Program-made: the position numbers and the translations under genes
The notes under the pieces: generated by a model
Told to the model about the DNA's origin: nothing
The model's input: only the letters and a program-made list of their open reading frames with translations
Databases searched by the model: none
In this document: positions 50,223-60,593 of the stretch, piece by piece
Layout: each line of letters opens with the position of its first letter
How positions within the stretch are numbered: the stretch's first letter is position 1
Assembly: GCA_905182855.1 (NCBI GenBank)
Contig: CAJJDA010000004.1
Coordinates: 307,501 to 371,500 of the forward strand
DNA from: a gamma proteobacterium HTCC2207
GTDB lineage: Bacteria > Pseudomonadota > Gammaproteobacteria > Pseudomonadales > Porticoccaceae
Reading direction: 5' to 3'
DNA: 64,000 nucleotides

Positions 50223-50299
50223 CCCAAAAAGCGCGGGCGAGGTATCGAAATTGTAAGTACTTCTTACAAGACGCCCAACAATCCGCTTAACAGACCGAA

Positions 50300-52484
50300 T
50301 TAGACCTTTCTACCGATAGGCTGGTTAGTGTGTAATTTACCCGTTGCTGCAAATAGGGCATTGGCAACAGCCGGTGCTATAACCGGCGTACCCGGCTCTC
50401 CAACGCCGCTTGGTGGTTCCGCCGACGGGATAATATGTACTTCGACTGCAGGCATATCCTTCATGCGAACGACCTGATAACGGTCAAAATTGGTCTCGAT
50501 TACGGCCCCCTCTTTAATGGTGATTTCACTCATTAAGCTTGGAGACAAACCATAGGCAATACCGCCTTCCATCTGCGCTCGAATGACATCTGGATTAATC
50601 GCCATGCCGCAATCTACTGCGCACACCACCTTGTCAACGGTATACTCGCCACTGTCACCGACAGTGAGGTCGGCCACTTGCGCAACATAGGTGCCGAATG
50701 ACTTGTGCAACGCAATACCCTTTATTTTTCCATCCTGCTGTCGCGTATTCCAACCCGCCTTATCAGCAACCATTTCAAGTACACCTTTGTAGCGCTCATC
50801 CTCTCCCAGATGGGCAAGACGAAACGCGAGAGGATCCTGACCAGTCGCCGCGGCTAATTGATCCATAAAGGTTTCAACGGAATGCGCTGTATGGGTGCTA
50901 CCCACGCTGCGCCACCAGAGTACGGGCACCTGAGACTCCACAGTATTCAGGTCTACTGAGAAATTGGCAATATGGTAAGGCAGTTCAGTCGCGCCCTCTA
51001 CCGAGGTACTGTCGATACGCCGTTTTCGAAGAAGGCCGAAAACGCAGTCTTGCCTAATATTGATTGTCCTACAATACTATGTTGCCAGCGATAATTTTTC
51101 CATTGCTGTCTAGGCCCGCCTTAAGCTTGTGGAAATACATCGGCCTAAAATAGCCCGACTGCGTATCGTCCTCGCGCGTCCAGACCAGCTTAACAGGCGC
51201 ATCTGACTGGTTGGCCTTAGCAATCAAGGTCGCCTCTAGCACATAGTCACTGTGGGTATTAGCTCGTCGCCCAAAGCTACCACCGACAAATAAACTGTTT
51301 ATCTTGACCTTTTCCGGTGCAATCTTAAGCGCCTCAGCAACCGCGATCTGATCGCCTGTCGCTGACTGGCAGCCGTACCAGAGCTCCACATCCGCATCCC
51401 TAATCTGTACCACACAATTCATAGGTTCCATTGTGGCATGGGCCAAATAGGGATATTCATACTCCGCTTCAATTATCTGAGTGGCGGCATTAAAGCCCAC
51501 TGCCAAATCGCCATGGGCATTTGCCGATACGCCGGGTTCTTTAGCCACCTCAATGTAACGACGCATTTGATCATCGGAACTATCGCTCATCGCAGCACTC
51601 TGATCCCATTCTATCTGCAGCGCATCGCGGCCTTTTTTGGCATTCCAAAACGTGTCTGCAATCACGGCGATACCTGTGGGGATTTGCAGAACGTTGACCA
51701 CCCCTTTAACGGCTTTAGCCTTGCCGTCGCTAAACGACTTGACCGTCGCACCAAAGCGAGGGGCATGTGCTACCAACGCAGTGAGCATTCCCGGAAGTTT
51801 GATATCTTGCGTGAAGATGGCACTGCCATCCGTTTTGCCCATATCTTTACGAGACAATACCTCAGCGCCTATCAATGTAAAATTTTTGGGATCTTTCAGG
51901 CTGACATTTTCTGGTACGTCCTGAGTCGCTGCAGCTTCCGCCAAGTCACCAAAGCTGGCTGAACGGCCACTTAGATGGGTTACCACCCCTTTACTGACAC
52001 TAATCTCGCTAGGAGGTACTTGCCATTTTTTCGCCGCTGCAGAGACCAGCATATACCTTGCGCTGGCACCGGCTTCACGCATCTGGGTATATGAGTTCGA
52101 TATTGCCGTACTTCCTCCGGTGAGCTGGGCGCCAAAGGATAAGTTTGAGTAAAGCGCTTTATTTGCCGGCGCGGCCTCACACACAATTTGCGACCAATCG
52201 GCATCCATTTCTTCAGCCACAATGGTTGCAAGCCCAGTAAAGACTCCCTGCCCAAATTCGGCATGCTTAATGATTATGGTGACGCTGTTATCGGGGCTGA
52301 TGCGGACGAAGGCATTCGCAATCGTATCGGCTTGATCAGCTAAGGGAGCCTGCCTGGCCGCCTGAGCAAAGGGCAGACTCATTGCCAGAGTGAAACCTGC
52401 ACCGACGGTAGCAGTCTTTTTTAGAAAGACGCGCCGAGATATGTCTGTAACGCCCAATTTGTTGATATCGCCTAGTACTTTCAT
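50300..52484 (-). CDS. Molybdopterin-binding aldehyde/isoquinoline oxidoreductase large subunit, IorB-like (two frameshifts)
   Basis: This is the large subunit of a periplasmic molybdenum hydroxylase. The twin-arginine signal SRRVFLKK (R17, R18) is followed by a hydrophobic stretch. Motifs include [58 protein letters not shown] and [17 protein letters not shown]. The main frame (52484-51069) ends at NIVL. A short segment in a second frame ([20 protein letters not shown]) and the third frame (50941-50300, from [13 protein letters not shown]) complete it. Two single-base deletions, near 51082 and 51021, explain the breaks. The repaired length of about 728 residues is typical of IorB. The substrate is unknown. 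Confidence 0.88.
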
Positions 52485-52487
52485 GAT

Positions 52488-52964
52488 CTACGCTTCCTCT
52501 TTGGTCATGGCCTGAGAGGCCTGCTTTACAGCAGCACGAATTCGCCCGTAGGTGCCGCAGCGACAAATATTGCCAGACATGGCACCATCAATATCATCAT
52601 CGTTGGGCGCAGCATTGACGCTCAGCAAGAGCCGTGGCGGACATGATTTGACCTGACTGGCAATAGCCGCATTGCGACTACGCGATAGATCGATCCCAGG
52701 CCGCTTTAATGGCTAAGCCTTCTGGCGTAGCTCAAGACCTTCTATCGTGGTGATTTCTTGGTCGCCAACCTGACTGATCGGGGTAACACAGGATCGAACG
52801 GCTGCGCCATTTAGATGGACTGTGCAGGCACCACACTGCGCTATACCGCAACCATATTTAGTCCCTTTCATCTCAATTGTATCTCGAAGGACCCAGAGCA
52901 AAGGCGTGTCGGCTTCAGCCTCTATCTTTCTGTTGACGCCATTAACCTTTAAGCTGATCTGCAT
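52488..52964 (-). CDS. [2Fe-2S] subunit of the molybdenum hydroxylase, IorA-like (disrupted)
   Basis: This small subunit carries two [2Fe-2S] clusters. The N-terminal plant-type cluster is intact, with C39, C44, C47 and C59 in [16 protein letters not shown] and following. The C-terminal cluster appears in later frames as [14 protein letters not shown] and [20 protein letters not shown]. Joining them needs a missing base near 52716, an extra base near 52625, and repair of an in-frame TAG at 52678-52680. With these the length is about 158 residues, normal for IorA. An AAGGGG ribosome site precedes the ATG. The gene ends 3 bp before iorB, so they are coupled. Confidence 0.82.
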
Positions 52965-53037
52965 TTGAATACCCCTTAATTATTATTTTGATCATACATT
53001 GAGAAGTTCGCGATCCACAACTAACGATGGACTCAGA

Positions 53038-53840
53038 CTAGCAAAAAAATGCTCTTAGCTCCTCCCCCGGATCCTCAGCTCGCATAAAGGCTTCGCCCAC
53101 CAAAAATGCATGCACATTGTTTTTACGCATAGCGGACACATCATCTGGACTGTGAATACCACTTTCAGTGATCACGACTTTATCCCATCAGGAATTTTGC
53201 TCAGCAACTGGTAGGTATTGTCCAATGAGACTTCAAATGTATGCAGATTACGGTTGTTGATGCCTACCATCGGATTATCTATTTTGAGTGCAACCTCGAG
53301 CTCCGCCGCACTGTGAACCTCAACAATAACGTCCATACCCAAGGACCGAGCCAACTGATGCAATTCAGTAAGTTTATCTTCCGCGAGCGCTGATACAATT
53401 AATAAAATACAGTCTGCAGACATAGCTCTGGCTTCATAAATTTGATATTCGTCAATTATAAAATCTTTGCGAATTATCGGTAGGCTGGTGGCACTGCGAG
53501 CCAGCTTCAAATATTCATCTGCTCCCTGAAAGAAATCGACATCAGTCAACACGGATAAACAAACAGCGCCACCCTGCTCATAACTTTGGGCAATGGCCGC
53601 AGGATCAAAATTTTCCCGAATGACACCTTTACTCGGTGAAGCTTTTTTAATTTCAGCAATAACCGCAGGTTGGCCTGTCGCGATTTTAGCGACGATGGCT
53701 GAGTAAAACCCGCGAGGCGGCGAAGCCAGTACTATCTTTTCTTGCAGCCTTGACAGGGGTGTCAGCAATCTTCTTTCGGCAACTTCGTCGCGTTTCCGGT
53801 CAAGAATTTTTTTAAGTATTGTCGGCGTGTCTGCACTCAT
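53038..53840 (-). CDS. trpC: Indole-3-glycerol phosphate synthase (frameshifted)
   Basis: TrpC closes the indole ring in tryptophan synthesis. The main frame carries [60 protein letters not shown] and [14 protein letters not shown], then stops early after PDGIKS. The adjoining frame continues [18 protein letters not shown] and [17 protein letters not shown] to a TAG at 53038. One missing base at about 53185 explains the break. The repaired length is 267 residues, exactly typical. It is the last gene of trpE-trpG-trpD-trpC. Confidence 0.95.
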
Positions 53841-53860
53841 CTTTGTATCTCTTAAATTAT

Positions 53861-54913
53861 TTATGCGTCCTGTTGAACCTGCGTAAAGGTCGCAAGATCG
53901 TTTATTTTAGCCCGGGCTAAGCCAGCGCCTATGGCGTCCTGCGCTAGCGCTACGCCTTCATTGATGTCCCCAGCACAACCCGCAACATAAAGCGCAGCGC
54001 CAGCGTTAAGGGCAATAAGGTCGGCGGCTTTTGCAGCATGAGGCCCCGCGCGCTTACCCAAGGCATCAACAATTAGAGCCAGTGATTGCTCAGCATTATT
54101 AACATCTAGACCTACGAGACTTTGACGTTGGACTGAAAACTGTTCAGGCGTAATGGTGTATTCGGTCACTGCGCCATTTTTATATTCTGCAACGTGCGTG
54201 TCTGCGGCAATACTAATTTCGTCGAGCCCATCGGCGGAATGGACAATCATTATATGCTCTGCTCCCAAACGTCCAAGCACTTCGGCCATGGGCTTGCATA
54301 GCGCTTTTTCATAGACTCCGATCAACTGACGCCTGACGCCTGCCGGATTAGTCATAGGGCCAAGTATATTAAAAATTGTACGCAAGCCAAGCTCACGCCT
54401 TGGGCCAATCGCATATTTCATAGCGCTATGATGAGCGGGCGCAAACATAAAACCAACACCGAGTTCTTGAACGCAGAGTGCTACTTGCTCGGGACTCAAG
54501 GCTAAATTAACGCCGGCAGCTTCCAATAGATCGGCTGCGCCGCTATTGCTGCTGACGGAGCGGTTGCCATGTTTAGCAACTCGCCCGCCAGCGGCTGCAA
54601 CAACAAATGTCGAAGCGGTGGAGACATTGAATAGGTTGGACTCATCGCCACCAGTACCAACGATATCGACCAGATACTGACCCGATATCTGCACTCCCGT
54701 CACTAGTTCACGCATAACTTCTACGGCACCTGCGATCTCTTCGATGCTTTCGCCTTTTACGCGCAGTGCAATTAAAAAACCACCAATCTGGGCATCTGTA
54801 GCACTGCCGCTCATGATCTGCCGCATCACGTCACGCATCTCGACGGCGCTGAGGTTTTGGCCGTTAACTACTATCGCTAGCGCCTGCTGAATGTCCACCA
54901 CTTTTACCCTCAA
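53861..54913 (-). CDS. trpD: Anthranilate phosphoribosyltransferase
   Basis: TrpD transfers the phosphoribosyl group to anthranilate. Motifs are [46 protein letters not shown] and [22 protein letters not shown]. The 350-residue length is normal. Its ATG directly follows the trpG stop and trpC starts 20 bp downstream, so the four trp genes form one operon. Confidence 0.96.
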   Translation of the reverse strand: MRVKVVDIQQALAIVVNGQNLSAVEMRDVMRQIMSGSATDAQIGGFLIALRVKGESIEEIAGAVEVMRELVTGVQISGQYLVDIVGTGGDESNLFNVSTASTFVVAAAGGRVAKHGNRSVSSNSGAADLLEAAGVNLALSPEQVALCVQELGVGFMFAPAHHSAMKYAIGPRRELGLRTIFNILGPMTNPAGVRRQLIGVYEKALCKPMAEVLGRLGAEHIMIVHSADGLDEISIAADTHVAEYKNGAVTEYTITPEQFSVQRQSLVGLDVNNAEQSLALIVDALGKRAGPHAAKAADLIALNAGAALYVAGCAGDINEGVALAQDAIGAGLARAKINDLATFTQVQQDA

Positions 54914-55492
54914 TTAGCTGTTCAAAAAATTACTTAGCAAGTCGTGCCCGTGTTGAGTCAGTATCGACTCCGGATGAAACTGCACCCCCTCGACACTCAT
55001 ATCTTTATGCCTGACACCCATTATTTCATCCAAGCTACCATCTACATTCTCAGTCCATGCAGTCATGTCTAAACATTCAGGGAGCGTTGTCTGCTCAATC
55101 ACTAATGAGTGATAACGTGTGGCTTGAAATGGATTGCTAAGACCTTTAAAAACGCCGCGATCACTGTGATGCATCATGGATGTTTTACCATGCATCACCT
55201 GTTTGGCGCGAACAATCTGACCACCAAATGCTTGACCGATACTTTGATGACCTAGGCAAATACCGAGGATAGGAATCTTTCCGGCGAAGGTTGTTATAGT
55301 GTCGACGGAGACTCCGGCTTCATTCGGCGTGCAGGGGCCCGGAGAAATAACTATCTTTTCTGGCGACAATCTTTCGATATCAGCAAGTGTTAGTTCGTCA
55401 TTACGGTACACTTTTACATCGACTTTTAACTCGGCTAAATACTGCACGATGTTGTAAGTAAATGAGTCGTAGTTGTCGATCATTAAAATCAT
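54914..55492 (-). CDS. trpG: Anthranilate synthase glutamine amidotransferase subunit
   Basis: TrpG releases ammonia from glutamine for TrpE. The class I amidotransferase triad is visible: the cysteine in [17 protein letters not shown], and the histidine and glutamate in [14 protein letters not shown]. The N-terminal [19 protein letters not shown] is diagnostic of TrpG/PabA. The length is 192 residues. Its ATG overlaps the trpE stop in an ATGA arrangement. It could also serve PabB, as in some bacteria with a single amidotransferase. Confidence 0.95.
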   Translation of the reverse strand: MILMIDNYDSFTYNIVQYLAELKVDVKVYRNDELTLADIERLSPEKIVISPGPCTPNEAGVSVDTITTFAGKIPILGICLGHQSIGQAFGGQIVRAKQVMHGKTSMMHHSDRGVFKGLSNPFQATRYHSLVIEQTTLPECLDMTAWTENVDGSLDEIMGVRHKDMSVEGVQFHPESILTQHGHDLLSNFLNS

Positions 55493-56979
55493 GTGGACTC
55501 TCCTTTAGTGGCTTCGCACACCATTGCTGCAGCACGCATTAATGCGCGCGCCTTATTCATTGTCTCTTCCCATTCCAGTTCGGGAACGGAATCAGCAACA
55601 ACGCCACCTCCAGACTGCACATGCAGCATGCCATCCTTAATCACTGCAGTGCGGATGGCAATGGCGGTGTCCATATTTCCGTTCCAGCCAATGTAGCCCA
55701 CTGCGCCACCGTAGATACCACGCTTCACAGGTTCCAATTCATCAATAATTTCCATAGCGCGAATCTTGGGTGCGCCACTTAAAGTGCCCGCCGGCAGAGT
55801 CGCTTGTAGCACCTCTAAAGCGCCCATACCCTCAGTGACTTCGCCGACCACATTGGAGGTAATATGCATAACATGGGAATAGCGCTCAACTACCATTTTT
55901 TCAGTCACCTTAACGGTGCCGGGTTTACAGATACGGCCAACGTCATTGCGCCCTAAATCGATCAGCATAAGATGCTCGGCGAGTTCTTTCGGGTCCGCCA
56001 ACATTTCCTTTTCCAGCAGTAGATCGTCGTCGGCCGTTTCGCCTCGACGGCGAGTACCGGCTATGGGTCGCACAGTGACTTCTCCATCTTCTAGGCGCGC
56101 TAATACCTCAGGCGATGACCCAACGATATGGAAATCACCCAGATTTAGCAGGTACATGTAGGGTGATGGATTGAGCCGTCGCAGAGCTCTGTAAAGATTG
56201 ACAGGCTCCGCGTGAAAGGGCGCGGAAAATCGCTGTGATGGCACAACCTGCATCACATCACCCGCCAAAGTATATTCTTTGACTTTCTCTACGGCACGCT
56301 TGTAATTGTCTTTACTGAAACTACTGACAAAGTCTTTCTCTGAAATCCCATTGCCCTGACTATTCATAGGCGGCAGCGCCGGCGTCGATTGCGCTAATTT
56401 GCTCTCTAATTCATCGAGCCTAGCTTCTGCCTTTTGCAGCGCCCCCGTGTCTTTAGCATCCACATGCACCACCAGCATAATCGTGCCAGAAAGATTATCG
56501 AAGATGGCCACCTCATCGGAGGCCATCAAAAAGATATCTGGCGTGCCCAACTCGTCCTCAGGTGCGCTGTTGGCCAGTCGCGATTCAACATACCGCACCG
56601 TGTCATAGCCAAAGTAACCCACCAGGCCGCCGGTAAAGCGAGGCAGATCAGGCAGATCAGGCATGCTAAATAGCTGCCGAAAGCTTTCAACCTCGCCTAA
56701 GGGATCGACGGTTTTGCGATTAACCATGGGCTTGCCGTCGCGAACAATTTCTAGTCGGTTGCCATAGACTTTAAGTACCGTAGAGGTCTGCAGACCAATG
56801 AGCGAGTAACGGCCCCATTTCTCACCGCCCTGCACGGATTCAAACAGATAAGAGTTGGGTCCGAATGCGAGCTTTAGATAGACGCTGAGAGGGGTTTCCA
56901 GGTCGGCCAGTACCTCTCGAGTCACGGGGATTCGATTAAAATTTTGGCTTGCCAGTTGGGCAAATTTTTCCGGAGTCAT
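55489..56979 (-). CDS. trpE: Anthranilate synthase component I
   Basis: TrpE makes anthranilate from chorismate with ammonia from TrpG. The C-terminal chorismate-binding domain has [30 protein letters not shown] and [24 protein letters not shown]. The N-terminal domain has [19 protein letters not shown], where the LFES segment corresponds to the LLES tryptophan-feedback site. The 496-residue length is normal. The ATG has AAGGA upstream. No tryptophan-rich leader peptide is visible before it, so control by classical attenuation is not supported. Confidence 0.97.
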   Translation of the reverse strand: MTPEKFAQLASQNFNRIPVTREVLADLETPLSVYLKLAFGPNSYLFESVQGGEKWGRYSLIGLQTSTVLKVYGNRLEIVRDGKPMVNRKTVDPLGEVESFRQLFSMPDLPDLPRFTGGLVGYFGYDTVRYVESRLANSAPEDELGTPDIFLMASDEVAIFDNLSGTIMLVVHVDAKDTGALQKAEARLDELESKLAQSTPALPPMNSQGNGISEKDFVSSFSKDNYKRAVEKVKEYTLAGDVMQVVPSQRFSAPFHAEPVNLYRALRRLNPSPYMYLLNLGDFHIVGSSPEVLARLEDGEVTVRPIAGTRRRGETADDDLLLEKEMLADPKELAEHLMLIDLGRNDVGRICKPGTVKVTEKMVVERYSHVMHITSNVVGEVTEGMGALEVLQATLPAGTLSGAPKIRAMEIIDELEPVKRGIYGGAVGYIGWNGNMDTAIAIRTAVIKDGMLHVQSGGGVVADSVPELEWEETMNKARALMRAAAMVCEATKGEST

Positions 56980-57120
56980 ACCAGTTTCCTTGTTCGATAG
57001 CAGCTTGATTCGTAGGGGCTTTCACGACACCTAGGTCGCTCTAGTTGTGCCATCGCCAACAATGGCGCCTGAAATCAAAGTCTATTGAACTGATACTCTG
57101 CAAAACCCACCTCCTGTAAC

Positions 57121-57148
57121 GGTCCGTTATTGTAGTCAATAACCGACC
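57121..57148. other. Strong hairpin between rpe and trpE
   Basis: The arms GGTCCGTTATTG and CAATAACCGACC pair over 12 positions with one mismatch around a TAGT loop. No T tract follows on the minus strand, so it is not a standard terminator. It lies about 30 bp after the rpe stop and could stabilise or separate the rpe and trp messages. Confidence 0.55.
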
Positions 57149-57178
57149 CACACGACACCTTTCGCGTGCCAATAAAAC

Positions 57179-57850
57179 TTACCCTACGTTGGCCAGCTCT
57201 GATCTGAGTTTACTGATCACGGCAGCATAGTCTGGCTGACTAAAAATCGCTGAGCCAGCAACAAAGGTATCCGCGCCTGCCGCCGCGATTTCACCAATAT
57301 TGTTAATCCCTACCCCGCCATCAACCTCTAGCCTGATATCATAGCCACTGGCATCGATCAGCGCGCGTGCTTCGCGCAGCTTATCCAGTGTCGCCGGTAT
57401 AAACTTCTGCCCTCCAAATCCGGGGTTGACGGACATCAGCAGCAGCATATCTAGCTTATCCATCACCCAGCGCAGTGTTTCTAGGCTGGTGCCCGGATTT
57501 AGGACTAACCCAGCCTTACAACCGAGGTCTCGGACCAGCTGCAAGGAGCGGTCGATATGATTTGATGCTTCTGGATGGAACGTGATGTAGGTTGCACCGA
57601 CATCTGCGAACATACGAATAAGATCGTCTACCGGCTGCACCATTAGGTGCACGTCGATGGGCGCCGTGACACCGTGGTCTCTGAGGGCCTTACATACCAT
57701 AGGCCCAATAGTGAGGTTGGGGACATAATGATTATCCATTACATCGAAGTGCACGATGTCGGCACCGGCCTCGAGGACATTATCAACTTCCTCGCCAAGT
57801 CGGGCGAAATCAGCGGCAAGAATCGATGGAGCAATCAGAAAATCAGTCAT
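57179..57850 (-). CDS. rpe: Ribulose-phosphate 3-epimerase
   Basis: Rpe interconverts ribulose-5-phosphate and xylulose-5-phosphate on a TIM barrel. Motifs are [50 protein letters not shown]-like [15 protein letters not shown] and [15 protein letters not shown]. The length of 223 residues is normal. In many gammaproteobacteria a phosphoglycolate phosphatase gene (gph) lies between rpe and trpE; it is absent here. Confidence 0.96.
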   Translation of the reverse strand: MTDFLIAPSILAADFARLGEEVDNVLEAGADIVHFDVMDNHYVPNLTIGPMVCKALRDHGVTAPIDVHLMVQPVDDLIRMFADVGATYITFHPEASNHIDRSLQLVRDLGCKAGLVLNPGTSLETLRWVMDKLDMLLLMSVNPGFGGQKFIPATLDKLREARALIDASGYDIRLEVDGGVGINNIGEIAAAGADTFVAGSAIFSQPDYAAVISKLRSELANVG

Positions 57851-57947
57851 AAAACACCCTTTATTAATTCACTGGCAATGATGCGGGAGATCGATTGTAG
57901 GTGCAAATTATTTCCCACTTTGACCAAGTAGGCTTTACCTTTGGGCG

Positions 57948-57975
57948 AAAAAAAAGGCCACTGTGGAAAGTGGCC
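57948..57975 (-). terminator. Rho-independent terminator after the EF-hand gene
   Basis: On the minus strand the stem is GGCCACT with AGTGGCC (7 bp), followed by eight T residues. It lies 28 bp past the EF-hand gene stop and separates it from rpe. Confidence 0.92.
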
Positions 57976-58002
57976 TCTTACGTCGCGAAGACTGACTTGG
58001 CA

Positions 58003-58317
58003 CTATTCGCCAGACACAGCAGACTTGGATTTTTCGTGTCTGACTTTTCGAGCAGTTTTGGCTTCTTCCCGACTGACGGCACCATCGCCATTGGCATCCA
58101 TTGCCATAAATCTTGCGCGCCGGATATCAGCCATCTCCACCATTGCAGCCTCATGCTCAGCCGTGGAAATACTGCCGTTCTTGTCGAGATCCGCCTGCTC
58201 AAATAAGCCACTGATTTTATGGCCGCCTCCATGCTTGCCCTCAGCAACCTTATGATGACCAGCAACGGCTGCAGTTGATATCGCTGTCAATATTGCAAAA
58301 ATAATCACATTTTTCAT
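58003..58317 (-). CDS. Secreted EF-hand calcium-binding protein
   Basis: This 104-residue protein has a signal peptide (MKNVIIFAILTAISTAAVAG, cleavage near AVA-G). A His/Lys/Gly-rich segment follows (HHKVAEGKHGGGHK), then two EF-hand loops: DLDKNGSISTAE at about residues 43-54 and DANGDGAVSREE at about 74-85, both with the expected acidic positions. The C-terminus is basic. It probably binds calcium in the periplasm; the role is unknown. The upstream in-frame extension overlaps the acyl-CoA ligase gene and is not part of the protein. Confidence 0.88.
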   Translation of the reverse strand: MKNVIIFAILTAISTAAVAGHHKVAEGKHGGGHKISGLFEQADLDKNGSISTAEHEAAMVEMADIRRARFMAMDANGDGAVSREEAKTARKVRHEKSKSAVSGE

Positions 58318-58381
58318 AATCTCACTCTCATTGTTTGATTTAAGCCTTAAAACGTCAGTGCTGGCATTACGTTGACGCAGT

Positions 58382-60002
58382 TTAATAAGAGTAATCTGTA
58401 TACTGATCTCGCAAATCCTTTTTACTGATTTTTCCTGTCGCGGTGTGCGGAATCTCAGATACAAAGACACAGTCGCCGGGAATCCACCATTTGGCGATCT
58501 TACCCTCCAAAAAGGCCAAGATCGCATCTTTATCTGGCGTTATGCCCTCGACAGGAATCACAATTAACAACGGTCGTTCGGTCCATTTAGGATCCGCGAC
58601 GCCAATAACGGCGGCCTCCTGCACGTCTGGGTGACCCATGGCAGCATTTTCTACGTCAATAGAGCTTATCCACTCACCCCCAGATTTAATGACGTCTTTC
58701 ACTCGGTCGGTGATAGTGACATAGCCATATTCATCAATGGCAGCCATGTCGCCTGTATCAAACCAGCCGTCTGCATCGAGCGTCGACGATTCTTCGGCAC
58801 GATAGTAGCTGCTAATAACCCAAGGACCCTTAACCAGCAGTAGGCCAGAAGCCACACCATCCCAGGGCAATTCATGATGGTCTGCATCGACAATCTTCAT
58901 CTCGACGCCAAATACTATGCGGCCAGCGCGGACAATGTGAGCATCCTGCTCCGCTTGAGTAGCCGTGCGCATCCACTCCATGGGTCGATTGTAGGAACCC
59001 AGGGGGCTCATTTCAGTCATGCCCCAACCCATGTGCACACTGACGCCATGCTTTTGCATTTCTTGGATCAGCGATAACGGGCATGCGGATCCACCGCAAA
59101 CAACCGATTTCAGAGTTTCTATGGTTTTTCCTGTGGTGTTGAGATAGCCGACCAATGCCAGCCACACGGTAGGGACCCCAAGGGAATAGTTGACCTTTTC
59201 GACATTGATTAAATGGGTTAATGTCTCGCCATCGGCCATCTTGGGGCCGGGAAATACGAGCTTGGCGCCGGTCATTGGGGCGTTATAGGCGGTGCCCCAA
59301 GCGTTAACATGGAACATTGGCACAATAGGCATAACAACGTCACTGGCAGACAGGTTCATTACATCCGGTATCGATCCAACGATAGAATGTAGCACCGTAC
59401 TGCGGTGACTGTAGAGGACGCCTTTTGGCTTACCCGTCGTGCCGGAGGTGTAGCATAGAGAGCTGGCGGTCTGCTTCACTAAGATCTGGCCATTCAAAGG
59501 TATCAGCCTGATCGCCAATAAATGTTTCATAGCAGTGGCAGTTATTTAGACTGGTAGCGGGCATATGGGCCGTATCAGTCATCACGACATAACCGCGCAC
59601 CGTGGGCAGTTGATCTTTCAGCGCCTCCAAAAGAGGCACAAACATTGGATCGGTAAATACCCATTGATCTGCAGCATGGTTGATAATGAAATCGATCTGC
59701 TCCGGGAAGAGGCGAGGATTTATAGTGTGGCAGACCTGTCCCGAGCAAGAGATGGCGTAATAGAGTTCAAAATGGCGATAATCATTCCACGCTAAGGTAG
59801 CAATGCGGTCGCCCATTTCGAAGCCTACGTTTTGCAGCGCATTGGCCAGTTTACGGACGCGGCGGAACGCATCGCCGTAGGTATACTTGTGATGCGGATT
59901 ATCGCCGGTGACCGAAACAATTTCGCTTTTACTATTAATCCTGTCTGCATGCCGCATTATTGACGTAATAGTCAGCTGCGAGTCCATCATTAAACCGTTC
60001 AT
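58382..60002 (-). CDS. Medium-chain acyl-CoA ligase, AlkK-like (frameshifted)
   Basis: This enzyme activates medium- or long-chain fatty acids to CoA esters. The N-terminal half (ATG at 60002) has RIATLAWNDYRHFELYYAIS and CHTINPRLFPEQIDFIINHA, both hallmarks of AlkK-type ligases. The frame breaks near 59474, and the next frame resumes with TASSLCYTSGTTGKPKGVLY, HAWGMTEMSPLG-like VHMGWGMTEMSPLGSYN, DVIKSGGEWISSIDVENAA and HTATGKISKKDLRDQ. One extra base at about 59474 explains the break. The repaired length is about 539 residues. It is the second acyl-CoA ligase in the window and belongs to a different subfamily from that at 18.6 kb. Confidence 0.92.
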
Positions 60003-60101
60003 ACTTATCACCCCAGAGTGTCTTTTTTTCTTTTAATCAAGCAGGCTAACATCACCTGCTATAAAATTAAATCAAAAATCGACGGGGCGAGAGCGACGAT
60101 G

Positions 60102-60593
60102 CTAGTAGTAGCGAGCGATCTGTTTGAGATAAGTTTCTATTTCGGTAAAATTTGGTAATAGAAATTTTTTGCCCTGTAACTGCAGGTCTATTTTGATGCA
60201 CTTACCGTTATCATTTGAATCTTGCGTGGTCATTTCACAGTCAGCCTCAACACTCAGTATATAAGGAAAGCCTCGCGTCATTATCGCGTAGTAATGGTGG
60301 CTGTGACCCTCGGCAAAACTTTTCATCACTAGCACTCTGGTGCGGGAACCAAAATCAGAGGCATTGTGGCCATCCTGCAGGGCTCGAAAATCAATTAGCG
60401 GTATCGAAAGATAGCGCCAGGCAATCCAGCCCCTGACCCATTCGGGTAACCTATCGCTTTTTTCTATCCCTTGATTGAGGGTGATTTCTGCCACAGCAGG
60501 CATGGGCACGAGTAACTTTGCTCTGCCAATATCGACCGACAGGAAGTTAATTTTCTCTATTGCGGGTTGTTGATCCAAAAATAATAAACTCAT
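60102..60593 (-). CDS. CheW-like domain protein (ChpC-like)
   Basis: This is a 163-residue single-domain protein with a CheW-type fold. The family block LPEWVRGWIAWRYLSIPLIDFRAL resembles the GWxxWRGxxIPLIDF signature, and FLSVDIGRAKLLVPMPAVAEI fits the first strands. It has no kinase or receptor domain. In pseudomonads genes next to gshB encode the Pil-Chp chemosensory system of twitching motility, and this protein may be a remnant or relative of ChpC/PilI. No other chemosensory gene is seen here, but pilT lies 3 kb away. Confidence 0.8.
   Translation of the reverse strand: MSLLFLDQQPAIEKINFLSVDIGRAKLLVPMPAVAEITLNQGIEKSDRLPEWVRGWIAWRYLSIPLIDFRALQDGHNASDFGSRTRVLVMKSFAEGHSHHYYAIMTRGFPYILSVEADCEMTTQDSNDNGKCIKIDLQLQGKKFLLPNFTEIETYLKQIARYY

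Noticed and set aside
56980-57056. A short frame just before trpE as a possible tryptophan leader peptide
   Set aside because: The 25-codon frame (MAQLERPRC...) contains no tryptophan codon and no terminator/antiterminator pair follows.
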